Positions 42,232 to 51,568 of a stretch of DNA of 64,000 nt are shown here, piece by piece. A program made the position numbers and the translations under genes. Under the pieces are notes generated by a model. It was not told the DNA's origin, searched no databases, and saw only the letters and a program-made list of their open reading frames with translations. Positions within the stretch are counted from its first letter, which is position 1. Each line of letters starts with the position of its first letter. The DNA is from Maribellus sp. CM-23 (GTDB lineage Bacteria; Bacteroidota; Bacteroidia; Bacteroidales; Prolixibacteraceae), in the NCBI RefSeq assembly GCF_021354595.1, contig NZ_JADWYJ010000006.1, positions 62,001 through 126,000 on the forward strand, written 5' to 3'.

Positions 42232-44982
42232 TTATCCTGTTGTTCCCATGGCGTTGGAAATGGCGTTTACAGAAATGAGCAATTCGTTGAGCGTTGTTTC
42301 TTTTTCTGCGTCCGAAGCCTTGTCCATTCCTCTCCATTTTCGCAGGTTGTTCACCTGGTTTTTGTGCAGGAAATCGAGTGCTTCAGCTCGCAACGCAGTA
42401 GAATGAAAGTGATTCTTGCGCCTGTTTTCCATCGGTCGCATGAGTAATTCTTCCATAAAAGCGTGCGTCTTTTCCAGCTCCTTTAAAATAAGAGGAAGTA
42501 TTGAATCCCGCACGTTGTCTTTTTCTACCAACCCGGCGTAAAGCTTCATAATTTCTTCGTCGGTGCTGGCAAGACTGGTGTCGATGTTGGTGAGCACATA
42601 ACGTACGAATTGGTTTTCGCGCACCAGTTCTTTTAGCGTCTGAAACTTATCCGGAAATTCCGCCTTTAGTTTTTCGAGCGTAGAGCCTACTCCGTACCAA
42701 CTGGTAATGTGAAAACGCGATTGGCCCCAGCTAAAGACCCATGGAATTGCCCGCAAATCTTCAAAAGTCTGTCTTCCGGTTCGTCGTGAAGGACGCGATC
42801 CGATTTTGCTTTGTTCGATCACATCGATAGGAGTGGCCTGACGGAAAAACTCCAGGAAATGTTCGTTGTGTAGCAGGTCGGTATAGATCTTTTTACTTTC
42901 GCGCCCCAAATACTCGACAATTTCTGCTGCCACCAGGTTCCCCTGTGTGTTTTGCCGGTGAAGCAGGGTGTTGAGCGTGGCCCCCGACACCATTAATTCG
43001 AGATTGTAGGCCGCGTTTATTTTGTTGGCATATTTCTTTTCGATGGTTTCGCCCTGTTCGGTCATCTTTATTTTACCCGAAAGCGTGCCATTGGGCAGAC
43101 TTCTGAAAAACCAATGAACCGGGCCGGCACCGCGACTGATCGATCCTCCTTTTCCGTGGAAAAATTTTAAATCGATGTCGAACTTATTGGCTAATTCGGT
43201 CAGTTCTTTTTGGGCTTTGTAAAGGTACCAGGTGCTTGCCAGAATTCCTCCGTCCTTGTTGCTGTCGCTGTAGCCGATCATTACTTCCTGAATCCGGCGT
43301 TTCCGGCCACGCGCGATTCGCTGGTATTCCAGGCTGTTTTGCACCACCGGCTGCCGGAGGTAATCTTCCAGAATTTTCGGACTTGATTTCAGGTCGTCAA
43401 TCGTTTCAAACAAGGGGACGACGTGCAGTTTCAAGATGGGGGTTTTGTCGAAATGCGTCAATCCGGCTTCCCTCGCAAGAATGTAAACCGTCATCAAGTC
43501 GTCCAGGTTGCGGGTCATGCTGATGATGAGCGAGCCCAGTGCAGCACCCGAGTATTTTGAGTAATGCTGCTGAAGCACTGCAAAGCAGTCGAGCACACTT
43601 TTCGCTTCTGTGGGCAGGTGGCTCCAGTCACGGATAAAAGGCCGGTTCGATTCCAGCTCGGAACGAATGATCTCCGATTTTCCCTTGTCAAAATCCATGC
43701 TTGATAAGTGTGACTCGTCCACAATCTGGTTCAGAGCCTTTTCGTAATAAGCGCTGTTTTGGCGAACATCCAGTTCAGCCATGTGAAAGCCAAAGGTTTT
43801 TACCAGTTGAATGGTGTGATAAACGGAACTATGTACCAGCGAATCTTTTCCGAGTTGGTACAAGCCGTCTTTCAGGATTTCAAGATCCCGGATCAACTGT
43901 TTGGAGTTGCTGTAACTTTCGGGGGTGTCCAGCAATTCGAAGGACTGTTCTCGCCCGATTTTTACCGGAAGTTTGGCGATCAGCAGGCTTACATATAATT
44001 TGAAAGCCTCTTTTCGGTTGTGGGCAACCACGGGTTTTAATTCATCCGAATTTTCAGCAATCAATTCTTTTAAACGCTCTGAAATGCCCTCTGGTAATTG
44101 ATTTATCCGGAAGTAAAAGCTCAGATCTTCGCCCAATGTAGTCAGTTCATTTTTCAATATAAGAAACGAATTCAGCCGTAGTTTTTGCAGGGTATGACGG
44201 GTAACGTCAGCCGTAACAAAAGGATGTCCGTCGCGGTCGCCACCAATCCATGTTCCAAAGCGAATTTGCGGAAATACGTTATTGTCTACCAGCTTGTGCG
44301 GATCAAAGCCTGCATATTCCCATGCCTGAACCAGACGCCGGTTGTTGATGGATACGATTTCAGGGAAAACATTAGTGAAATAATGGATCACGTTTTCGAG
44401 CTCGGTTTCCACGTTGGGTTTTTCCATGTAAAACTCATCGATGTGCCAGATGGCATTGATCACGCGTTTGATCTCGTTGCGGTTTTCTTCGCGCTCAAAC
44501 GAATTGTACATCGAGTTTTCGCGTTTTACCAACAGCAGGTACAGCTCCCGGTATTTTTTCAGCACCACAGGGCGCTTGGCTTCTGTAGGATGTGCGGTAA
44601 GCACGGGTTGCACCTCTATTTCAGAGAATGTTTCCAATATCTGCTCTTCCGCAACCGCGTTCTTTTTTAGCAATTCGAGGCTGTTGGCCCACAATCCATT
44701 AATGGCCGAGAGCGACCTCTCTTCCTCCGTTTTTCGGCGGTTCTGAACGGCGCCGTTGGTTTCCACCAGGTTTAACAGCTGGAAAGAGATGGAAAACAAA
44801 TGAAAATGCTTGCGGGTAAAACGTACATCGTCGTAATGTTCGTTTTCGCAAAGCCAGGGGATGGACTCGGAAAGTTCGGTTTCGCGGTTTTCTTCCAGTA
44901 CTTCTTTCAGGCAGTGCAATAAAAACTCAAGATCGAAATACGGTTTCCCCAGTTCTTTTTTCAGAATTTCCAGTTGCGACAT
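42232..44982 (-). CDS. ppc: Phosphoenolpyruvate carboxylase
   Basis: The 916-residue enzyme carboxylates PEP to oxaloacetate (anaplerosis). Conserved signatures are VQPVLTAHPTEAKRP near residue 134 with the catalytic His, VMIGYSDSNKDGGILASTWYLY near 580, and FHGKGGSISRGAGP near 608. The C-terminus (LRKWRGMDKASDAEKETTLNELLISVNAISNAMGTTG) is shorter on Gly/Asn than the canonical NTG end. No acetyl-CoA carboxylase or transporter genes surround it, and it appears monocistronic. Oxaloacetate would feed the OadB-type decarboxylase system at the end of the window in the opposite direction. Full length is typical. Confidence 0.95.
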   Translation of the reverse strand: MSQLEILKKELGKPYFDLEFLLHCLKEVLEENRETELSESIPWLCENEHYDDVRFTRKHFHLFSISFQLLNLVETNGAVQNRRKTEEERSLSAINGLWANSLELLKKNAVAEEQILETFSEIEVQPVLTAHPTEAKRPVVLKKYRELYLLLVKRENSMYNSFEREENRNEIKRVINAIWHIDEFYMEKPNVETELENVIHYFTNVFPEIVSINNRRLVQAWEYAGFDPHKLVDNNVFPQIRFGTWIGGDRDGHPFVTADVTRHTLQKLRLNSFLILKNELTTLGEDLSFYFRINQLPEGISERLKELIAENSDELKPVVAHNRKEAFKLYVSLLIAKLPVKIGREQSFELLDTPESYSNSKQLIRDLEILKDGLYQLGKDSLVHSSVYHTIQLVKTFGFHMAELDVRQNSAYYEKALNQIVDESHLSSMDFDKGKSEIIRSELESNRPFIRDWSHLPTEAKSVLDCFAVLQQHYSKYSGAALGSLIISMTRNLDDLMTVYILAREAGLTHFDKTPILKLHVVPLFETIDDLKSSPKILEDYLRQPVVQNSLEYQRIARGRKRRIQEVMIGYSDSNKDGGILASTWYLYKAQKELTELANKFDIDLKFFHGKGGSISRGAGPVHWFFRSLPNGTLSGKIKMTEQGETIEKKYANKINAAYNLELMVSGATLNTLLHRQNTQGNLVAAEIVEYLGRESKKIYTDLLHNEHFLEFFRQATPIDVIEQSKIGSRPSRRTGRQTFEDLRAIPWVFSWGQSRFHITSWYGVGSTLEKLKAEFPDKFQTLKELVRENQFVRYVLTNIDTSLASTDEEIMKLYAGLVEKDNVRDSILPLILKELEKTHAFMEELLMRPMENRRKNHFHSTALRAEALDFLHKNQVNNLRKWRGMDKASDAEKETTLNELLISVNAISNAMGTTG

Positions 44983-45159
44983 AAATTACATTTTTCGAAT
45001 TGCTCAAAAAACTAACAACGGTAGGGCATAAGTGTTTAGTTCCGTTGCAAAAATCGGAGGCTCATTTTGGGTGAGCCAGGCAACAAATTACGACTTTGCC
45101 GCTAAACATAAAAATTTCTTTTGGATGTTTGAGAGGGTGGAAGGTTCAAAAGAGAAAAG

Positions 45160-45194
45160 TATGCGCTAAGCGGTTTGAATCCGCTAAGCGCATA
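45160..45194 (-). terminator. Perfect 14-bp hairpin downstream of the CBM9-like gene
   Basis: TATGCGCTAAGCGG (45160-45173) and CCGCTAAGCGCATA (45181-45194) are exact reverse complements with a 7-nt loop. On the minus strand it lies 13 bp after the CBM9-like stop codon and is followed by CTTTTCTCTT, consistent with termination. Confidence 0.75.
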
Positions 45195-45206
45195 TTTATT
45201 GAGTTC

Positions 45207-45857
45207 TTAAGCTTCAAATTCAATCTCTCCGAAAAATTCGGGACGGTGGTAATCCGGATTTTCAGTTTTTACCGGGTTCCAGGTAACAAAATGGGGTTCC
45301 GAAGTTTCGTCGCCGCACTTGTAGAAGTTAGCCGTGGCTTTTAATCCGTCAAAGGTTTTAAGTGAATCGAAGGCAAAACATTCAACCGGGATGCGAATCA
45401 TCATTTCCCAGTAAAAGTCGCCTGTTTTTTCATTAAAAGGTTCGGAACCTAATGTCGAAGTAATATCAATTTTTTTGAGCAGTTCGGGCGAAACAAAGTT
45501 CCGGGTTCCACGGCCCGGGCCGTGTGCCACATGCGGTGTTCCGATACAGCTGAATTCAAAATTGTAATAATTCTTGCTGTCTACCGAAATAAAGAATTCA
45601 ACGGTGCTGTCTTTGTAAACATCGCCGTTAATGCGGGTTTCGCGGGCAAGGATGTACTTTTCGCGCACATAATATTTCAGCCAGATTTCGTTGCCGGTGT
45701 GGGCAATCCGGAAATTCAGCAAAGGTTTGTACGAAAAGGCTTCCCAGTTCAGTGTGTCAATTTCCTGGAGCTGCGCTTTTGCTTCCAGCAGCTGCGAGGC
45801 TTGTTCAGTATCGGTTGTTTTCTCTGCGCTTATTTTTGGGATAAAGAGCTTCTTCAT
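45207..45857 (-). CDS. Carbohydrate-binding family 9-like protein
   Basis: The 216-residue protein is a single CBM9-type beta-sandwich: an N-terminal FSYKPLLNFRIAHTGNEIWLKYYVRE, then ARETRINGDVYKDSTVEFFISVD, YYNFEFSCIG and a C-terminal PHFVTWNPVKTENPDYHRPEFFGEIEFE. No signal peptide is present, so it may act in the cytoplasm or the true start may be elsewhere; the start at MKKLFIPKIS is the only convincing one. The family binds reducing-end sugars or cello-oligosaccharides in characterised xylanase modules, but stand-alone members have no defined role. A -7 element is seen 29 bp upstream. Confidence 0.8.
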   Translation of the reverse strand: MKKLFIPKISAEKTTDTEQASQLLEAKAQLQEIDTLNWEAFSYKPLLNFRIAHTGNEIWLKYYVREKYILARETRINGDVYKDSTVEFFISVDSKNYYNFEFSCIGTPHVAHGPGRGTRNFVSPELLKKIDITSTLGSEPFNEKTGDFYWEMMIRIPVECFAFDSLKTFDGLKATANFYKCGDETSEPHFVTWNPVKTENPDYHRPEFFGEIEFEA

Positions 45858-45885
45858 AAGTGATCGTTTTTGAGTATTGTTTTTG

Positions 45886-45893
45886 CAAATATA
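45886..45893 (-). promoter_or_regulatory. Bacteroidota-type -7 element for the CBM9-like gene
   Basis: On the minus strand the sequence reads TATATTTG, matching TAnnTTTG, 28 bp upstream of the ATG. No obvious -33 TTTG is seen at the standard distance. Confidence 0.5.
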
Positions 45894-46060
45894 ACATCCT
45901 TCGCGAGGCGAGGCTACATAAAATTTACATTTCTAAACCTGTTAAAAAAGTCAATTCCTGTGGCTGTTTACTGCAGCGGTTTTATATTTGGGGTTCTTTT
46001 GATCAGAGTCATTTTGTTCAATAAGGAAAAAAAAGAACTACAATTCTTTCAAAACAACCG

Positions 46061-48997
46061 ATGGGAGAGCTCGAATTCATAATTGCACTGACCGAACACC
46101 GCTTTGTAGGGATGGTTTTTCAGCCTTTTTTAATTAGGAGGCTGGAGAAATTTTACACTGTGGTGAGGCTGGTGAAACCGCACGATTTTGAGGATTCGGA
46201 ATACGAGTGGCGTCCCTATGAGAAGGAGTTGGTAAAGACCATCGAGAAATACAGCGACGAACGTTTGATGAAGCGTTTTTCGAGGGCAGAAAGTGTTTCT
46301 GAGTTTTTCTCGCGTCTCGATTCTGGTGTATTTCAGCGGCAGGTGCTTCCATTTATCGAACAGCGCATGATGGATGTGGCTTCGGTGTTGATGCTTAGCC
46401 CGGTTCGTTTGTTTAAAAAAGAGGCCAAGTATTCAAATCTTTATGATGAAGATGTGATTCATGTGCCGCCGGTTTTTGCGCGCCCCGAGTTTTATTTCGA
46501 GCGTACCGAACTGCAAACCCGTTACCGGCTAAAGGTTTTTATGGAGGGGAAGGAGTTGCTGCTTTCGAAACGCACCAACCGGATCATCACCAACGAACCC
46601 TGCCTGATGTTGTACCGCGACCAGCTAATTGCGTTCGAGAAATTGAATGCCAAGCGGTTGATGCCTTTTTTTGAAAAGGACGTGGTTTCGGTCCCGAACA
46701 CCATCGAAGAAAAGTATTATTCGGGCTTTATCCTGAACACTGTCCGCGATTTCGATGTAAAGGCCAGCGGGTTTGAAATTCGCGAGGCCGACATCAATAA
46801 AAAAGCGGTTCTTTCGCTTGAAGTGGATCTGCAATACCGCCCGGCTTTTGTGCTTCGCTTCACCTACGGACAGGAAAATTTTCTGCCGGGCTCGGCCAAA
46901 CAAACTTCGGTGAGTCTTCAGAAAAAAGGTTCGTCGTATGTTTTCCTGAAAACCGTGCGCGACTTTGAATGGGAAGGTGGAGTGATAAAGCTGCTTGAGC
47001 AGAAAGGTTTGGCAGAATTTAACGGCTATTACCAGTTAAAAGGCGCCGAAGTGCTGGAGCAACAAAATGCCCTGTATCATTTGCTGAATTGGTTGGGAGA
47101 ACAGCACGACGAGTTGAAAAAGTACGGCATTGAAGCGGTGCAAAAGCAGGGCGATAAAAAATATTTTGCGGGTAGCGGCCATCTGGAATTAAAGACACAA
47201 ACACGCGGCGACTGGTTTGATGTGTATGCGGTGGTTCGTTTTGGCGAGTTTAGCATTCCGTTTATCCGGCTGAAAAAATACATTCTGAACGACATTCACG
47301 AGTTTGCGCTGCCCAACGGCGAAATTGCCATTTTGCCCGACGAGTGGTTTGCGCGTTACAAAGGCTTGCTGCCTTACGGAAAAGACAAAGGCGAGCGCAT
47401 CGAGTTTCACAAGCACCATTTTACGCTGCTGCAGCAAAGTTTTGAAGGAATCGACAGCGATGTGAAGGAGAAATTCCTGAAACTGAAAGATGTTGAAAAA
47501 GAAGAAACTGTTTTGCCGTCGAAGCTGAAAGCCAGCTTGAGGACGTATCAGGAGGAAGGTTTTAACTGGATGTACGGCCTGTACAAAAACGGACTGGGTG
47601 GTTGTCTGGCCGATGACATGGGGCTGGGGAAAACCTTGCAGACCTTAACTCTTTTGTTAAAACTGAAACGCAGTCAGCAGCCGATAAAAACCGGCGAGAC
47701 CGACAAAAATGGTCAGCTGGATATGTTTGGTGGCAGTGCGCCTGATGAAACAGTGCAAGTTGCCAGCCTGATTGTTTTGCCCACTTCGCTGGTGCATAAC
47801 TGGAGCAACGAAATTGCCAAGTTCACGCCTTCGCTGAAAGTATACAAATACGTGGGGCTGCAACGCAAAAAGGTGGAAGACATTGGTAAGATTGCCCGCT
47901 TTTACGACATTATTCTTACTACTTACGGCACCATGCGCAACGACAGCGAGATGCTGGCGGCCACCGAGTTTTTCTACCTGATACTGGACGAAAGTCAGTC
48001 GATCAAGAATTCGGGATCGAAAACGTACAAGGCGCTGATGAAAATAAAGGCGCGTCACAAACTGGTGATCACCGGGACGCCGATCGAAAATTCGCTGTCG
48101 GATTTGTGGAGCCAGATGAACTTTCTGAACCCCGGACTGCTGGGAAGCCTGGCCTTTTTTCAGCGAATGTTTATTACGCCCATAGAAAAGCACGCGAACG
48201 AAGAGCAGATGGAAAAACTGCAACTGATGATCCGTCCCTTTGTATTGCGCCGCAAGAAAATGGAAGTGGCGCGCGACCTGCCTCCGCTGATGGAAGAAGT
48301 GCGTATTTGCAGCATGGCTGACGATCAGCAAAAACTGTACGACAAGGAAAAATCAATCATCCGGAATACGATCCTCTCAGCCATCGAAAAAGAGGGAATG
48401 AACAAGTCGCAGTTTGTGGTATTGCAGGGATTGACGCGTTTGCGGCAACTGGCCAATCACCCGTCGCTGCTGGAGAAGGATGCGGGTGAAAGTTCGGGTA
48501 AGTTCGACGAGATTTTCCGGATGTTGCAGAACCTGGTTGCCGAGAAACACAAGGTGCTGATCTTCTCGTCGTTTGTTACGCACCTCGAACTGCTGGAATC
48601 GAAAATAAAAAAGCAGCGCTGGAAATATTCGAAGCTTACCGGGCAAACCACCAAGCGCGAAGAGGTGATCAAAGAGTTTCAGGAAAACGATGAGAACCGG
48701 ATCTTCCTGATTTCGCTGAAAGCCGGTGGAGTAGGGCTTAACCTTACCGAAGCCGATTATGTTTTTATCATCGATCCGTGGTGGAACCCGGCCGCCGAAA
48801 TCCAGGCCATTAACCGTGCACACCGTATTGGACAAGACAAGCACGTATTTGTGTACCGCTTTATTACCGAAAATTCGATCGAGGAAAAAATTCAGAAACT
48901 AAAGGAACGCAAAAGCTCCCTCGCCGATAAGTTTATCAATTCCAACGATCCCTTTCAGCAAATCACCAAGGAGGAAATTGTGGAGTTGTTTAAGTGA
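46061..48997 (+). CDS. SNF2-family DEAD/DEAH ATPase
   Basis: The 978-residue SWI2/SNF2-type helicase-like ATPase remodels DNA-protein complexes in family members. The N-terminal 480 residues are a bacterial SNF2-associated region. The ATPase core shows CLADDMGLGKTLQTL near residue 520 (Walker A), LILDESQSIKN near 643 (motif II, DESQ), ITGTPIENSLSDLWSQMNFL (motif III), LISLKAGGVGLNLTEADYVFIIDPWWNP and INRAHRIGQ near 922 (motif VI). The C-terminal KSSLADKFINSNDPFQQITKEEIVELF is duplicated in part at 50308. No methylase or restriction genes are adjacent, so a phage-defence role is not indicated. Repeats begin directly after the stop codon. Confidence 0.92.
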   Translation: MGELEFIIALTEHRFVGMVFQPFLIRRLEKFYTVVRLVKPHDFEDSEYEWRPYEKELVKTIEKYSDERLMKRFSRAESVSEFFSRLDSGVFQRQVLPFIEQRMMDVASVLMLSPVRLFKKEAKYSNLYDEDVIHVPPVFARPEFYFERTELQTRYRLKVFMEGKELLLSKRTNRIITNEPCLMLYRDQLIAFEKLNAKRLMPFFEKDVVSVPNTIEEKYYSGFILNTVRDFDVKASGFEIREADINKKAVLSLEVDLQYRPAFVLRFTYGQENFLPGSAKQTSVSLQKKGSSYVFLKTVRDFEWEGGVIKLLEQKGLAEFNGYYQLKGAEVLEQQNALYHLLNWLGEQHDELKKYGIEAVQKQGDKKYFAGSGHLELKTQTRGDWFDVYAVVRFGEFSIPFIRLKKYILNDIHEFALPNGEIAILPDEWFARYKGLLPYGKDKGERIEFHKHHFTLLQQSFEGIDSDVKEKFLKLKDVEKEETVLPSKLKASLRTYQEEGFNWMYGLYKNGLGGCLADDMGLGKTLQTLTLLLKLKRSQQPIKTGETDKNGQLDMFGGSAPDETVQVASLIVLPTSLVHNWSNEIAKFTPSLKVYKYVGLQRKKVEDIGKIARFYDIILTTYGTMRNDSEMLAATEFFYLILDESQSIKNSGSKTYKALMKIKARHKLVITGTPIENSLSDLWSQMNFLNPGLLGSLAFFQRMFITPIEKHANEEQMEKLQLMIRPFVLRRKKMEVARDLPPLMEEVRICSMADDQQKLYDKEKSIIRNTILSAIEKEGMNKSQFVVLQGLTRLRQLANHPSLLEKDAGESSGKFDEIFRMLQNLVAEKHKVLIFSSFVTHLELLESKIKKQRWKYSKLTGQTTKREEVIKEFQENDENRIFLISLKAGGVGLNLTEADYVFIIDPWWNPAAEIQAINRAHRIGQDKHVFVYRFITENSIEEKIQKLKERKSSLADKFINSNDPFQQITKEEIVELFK

Positions 48998-49440
48998 CTT
49001 TTTGCAGGGATTGAAGGATTGATGAGATTGAGGGACTGAGTAATCAGTATTCAGTCGCAGTTTGCAGTCTCAGTGATCAGTGTTCAGTGAGGAAGGGATT
49101 GAATTTCCAATTATCAATCTTCAATAATCAATATCCAACGTTCAAAAAACAATAACCAATAGCTTGTCCCTAGCGGCTAGCAGCTCATTCATGCATTAAA
49201 GTATTTTTGAATTCACGCATTGTGGTTGAAGAGTGATCAGTCGCAGTATTCATTCTCAGTTTCAGGGACGGATTCAGTTGTTGCAATAATGAAAAACCAA
49301 TATTCAATGCCCAGTTACTCGTAGCTCGTAGCTAATGGCTTGTAGCTTTTTTGGGCGTTCAAGCCTTCTCGCATTGTTTGATGGATGGATTTCCGAATAA
49401 TCAATATGCAATTGCCAATGACTAATGACCAGTGACTTTC
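48998..49440. repeat. Large intergenic patchwork of CAG, CAAT, TAGC and GCATT words
   Basis: After the SNF2 stop codon come GATTGAAGGATTGA words, then CAG words (CAGTATTCAGTCGCAG), then CAAT words (TTATCAATCTTCAATAATC), TAGC words (CCCTAGCGGCTAGCAGCTC), and GCATT words (CACGCATTGTGGTTGAAG), after which the CAG and TAGC words start again. A 50-bp stretch at 49084-49133 is identical to 57125-57174. No gene is visible in this 440-bp region. Confidence 0.9.
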
Positions 49441-49467
49441 TTCCTGCTTCGATCTTCTGACTTCCGG

Positions 49468-50217
49468 CTATTTTCCTTTTTTGTTTCGCACGTAGATCAG
49501 TTTGAATTTTCCCTTGTAACTGTCGCGCTGATCGATTTCGAATTTGCCGATGGAGTTGATCAGCGGAGTAAGTTTTTCGAAGCCATAATTTCGCGAGTCG
49601 AAGTTGGGTTGGCGTTTCTGAAGCAAACTGCCAACATCGCCCATAAATGCCCAGCCGTCGTCGTCAGCCAGGTCTGAAATGGTGGAGGAAATCAGCCGAA
49701 CTACTTTGGGAGTGATTTTGTCTACATCGTCTTTTTTCTCTGTTTTACTGGTAACTGCGGTATTTTCAGCTTCTTTGGTGTCGGATTTCAATATTTCGAG
49801 GTAAATGAATTTATCGCAGGCCACGATAAAAGGCTCCGGAGTTTTCTTTTCGCCAATGCCAAATACTTTCATGCCGGCTTCACGCAGGCGGGTGGCGAGT
49901 TTGGTAAAATCGCTGTCGCTCGACACCAGGCAGAACCCGTTTACCTGCCCGGCGTACAGGATGTCCATTGCATCGATAATCATCGCCGAATCGGTCGCGT
50001 TTTTCCCTTGTGTGTAGCCGTACTGCTGAATGGGGTTGATCGCATTTTCAAGCAGTACGTTTTTCCATTTCGAAAGTGTGGGCCGGGTCCAGTCGCCGTA
50101 TATTCGTTTGATGGTTGGGTTGCCGTATTTGGCAATCTCTTCCAGCATTTCTTTTACATAGGCTGATGGTATGTTGTCGCCGTCGATCAGAACGGCCAGT
50201 CTGAAATCACTTTCCAT
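49468..50217 (-). CDS. NYN-domain ribonuclease-like protein with LOTUS/OST-HTH domain
   Basis: The 249-residue protein has an N-terminal NYN (PIN-like) domain with acidic residues in RLAVLIDGDNIPSAYVKE, KNATDSAMIIDAMDILYAGQVNGFCLVSSDSDFTKLATRLREAG, and GIGEKKTPEPF. The last 80 residues form an OST-HTH/LOTUS winged-helix domain (LISSTISDLADDDGWAFMGDVGSLLQKRQPNFDSRNYGFEKLTPLI). The combination (YlxP/LabA-like NYN plus LOTUS) is known in bacteria as a putative RNA-targeting nuclease. It is flanked by repeat-rich DNA on both sides, with no co-directional neighbours. The substrate RNA is unknown. The catalytic acidic residues appear intact. Confidence 0.88.
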   Translation of the reverse strand: MESDFRLAVLIDGDNIPSAYVKEMLEEIAKYGNPTIKRIYGDWTRPTLSKWKNVLLENAINPIQQYGYTQGKNATDSAMIIDAMDILYAGQVNGFCLVSSDSDFTKLATRLREAGMKVFGIGEKKTPEPFIVACDKFIYLEILKSDTKEAENTAVTSKTEKKDDVDKITPKVVRLISSTISDLADDDGWAFMGDVGSLLQKRQPNFDSRNYGFEKLTPLINSIGKFEIDQRDSYKGKFKLIYVRNKKGK

Positions 50218-50307
50218 GTTGTTTGTTTTGATTTTATAAAGGTAAAACTATTCCGTCGCGGGCCAAGGGGAAGTGATTCAAGAAAACCTGTTGCCGATTG
50301 TTTGTTG

Positions 50308-50397
50308 AAAGCCCCTAAAAGCTCGCTTGCCGATAAATTTATCAATTCCAACGATCTTTTCCAGCAAATCACGACGGAGGAAATTGTGGAGCTGTTT
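50308..50397 (+). pseudogene. Diverged duplicate of the SNF2 gene tail
   Basis: In frame this reads KAPKSSLADKFINSNDLFQQ...TTEEIVELF, matching the end of the SNF2 protein encoded at 46061-48997. DNA differences are mostly synonymous (CTC/CTT, AAG/AAA, TTG/CTG), so the copy once evolved as coding sequence rather than being a recent duplication. No start or helicase core precedes it. CAG/CAAT-word repeats follow it, as they follow the true SNF2 gene. It is a remnant of a second SNF2-type gene or a duplicated segment. Confidence 0.8.
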
Positions 50398-50555
50398 TCA
50401 GTGATCAGTCGCAGTACACAGTCTCAGTGTTCAGGGAAGAAAGGATTGAATTTCAATCATCAATGATCAATAGCCAATGGCTGATAGCTTGAAGCTAATT
50501 GCTAATTGACGCATTTAAGCATTTATGCATTCTCGCATTGTGGCCTTTAAGTATT
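50398..50555. repeat. Short-word repeats after the SNF2 tail remnant
   Basis: CAGTCGCAG-type words (50400-50440), CAAT words (TTTCAATCATCAATGATC), AGCTT words and GCATT words (GCATTTATGCATTCTCGCATT) follow in the same order as after the SNF2 gene at 48998. Confidence 0.85.
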
Positions 50556-50625
50556 CTGTTTGATTGTTTATGCTTTACTGAAATAATCCGTTAAATTTAT
50601 AAGACTTTACTGCTGATGTGATTGT

Positions 50626-51465
50626 ATGAAAAACAAATTATTCGCGAACAGGCTTCAGCTGGCGGGGTTCATGGCTTTCTGGTTGTGCTATTTCGCCGTC
50701 AATATTTTGTCGACTTACTTTTTTGGTACCGAAAAGTTCCGGGCTGTTATCCTTCTGCATAGTTTGTTGTACACAATTGGCGGAATGCTGTTCAGTTTCC
50801 TGGGATACAAAGCAATTAAAAGCCTCAGATCGCAAATACAATCCAACCGAAACTTTTTGTTGATGGCTGTTCTTTGTGTTTATGTGGCTACTTTTTTCTG
50901 GATGATTGTGCATCACTTTTCGTGGTGGATGGTTTCCGGCGAGGGAGCATTTGTCGTAAAGCCGGGTCTTTATCCGGTTAAGGCATTGATCTATTCGATT
51001 ATTTTACTGGCTGTCATATTGCTCCTGATCCTTTCAGAGAATAAACCGCTGTCGGTGAAAGCAAACGAAAAAAGCTCGTTCGACATACAAAATGTGCAGG
51101 ATCTGTTGGAGAAAAAGGAGTCAGATTATGAGGACATCCTTTTTCTTCCTGTAAAAAATAAGGTTCTGAATATTAAGGTCAGTGCGATAAAACTGATCCA
51201 GGCGAACGACTATTACTCGAATGTAATGGCCGAGAAACAAGATAGAATGGTTTTAAGCAGTTATTCACTAAAAAGATGGGAAGAAATCTTGCCTAAAAAA
51301 CATTTTCGGAGGATTCACCGTTCGTCGATCGTTAACCTGAACTATGTCGAGAACATCGAAAAGAGGCAGAATAATACTTTTGAGGTTACAGTAAAAGGAA
51401 TCGATCAAACCGTAACGATGAGCCGGAGATGCGCTAAAACGGTTCTTGATCGGTTTCAGGCGTAA
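50626..51465 (+). CDS. Membrane-anchored LytTR DNA-binding regulator
   Basis: The 279-residue protein has four predicted membrane helices in the first 145 residues (for example LAGFMAFWLCYFAVNIL and ALIYSIILLAVILLLIL) and a LytTR domain from about residue 165. The domain contains ILFLPVKNKVLNIKVSAIKLIQANDYYSNVMA and HFRRIHRSSIVNLNYVENIEKR. LytTR domains bind DNA directly in two-component regulators of AlgR/AgrA type. Here the receiver domain is replaced by a membrane part, so it may sense a membrane signal by itself. No histidine kinase neighbour is present. The esterase gene follows after 103 bp and could be a target. Confidence 0.85.
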   Translation: MKNKLFANRLQLAGFMAFWLCYFAVNILSTYFFGTEKFRAVILLHSLLYTIGGMLFSFLGYKAIKSLRSQIQSNRNFLLMAVLCVYVATFFWMIVHHFSWWMVSGEGAFVVKPGLYPVKALIYSIILLAVILLLILSENKPLSVKANEKSSFDIQNVQDLLEKKESDYEDILFLPVKNKVLNIKVSAIKLIQANDYYSNVMAEKQDRMVLSSYSLKRWEEILPKKHFRRIHRSSIVNLNYVENIEKRQNNTFEVTVKGIDQTVTMSRRCAKTVLDRFQA

Positions 51466-51568
51466 GGCCTTGTACCGTTTACTGATTTATTGAACCACTC
51501 GCTGAAATTTCCCTAAAACTCCTGGTTGGGCAACGTATTTTAGTCGGAGCACTTTAAGATTAAAACAC

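Noticed and set aside
46061..48997. SNF2 gene as part of a restriction or DISARM-type defence system
   Set aside because: No methylase, PLD nuclease or other defence partner is adjacent; the neighbours are a CBM9-like gene and a repeat region.
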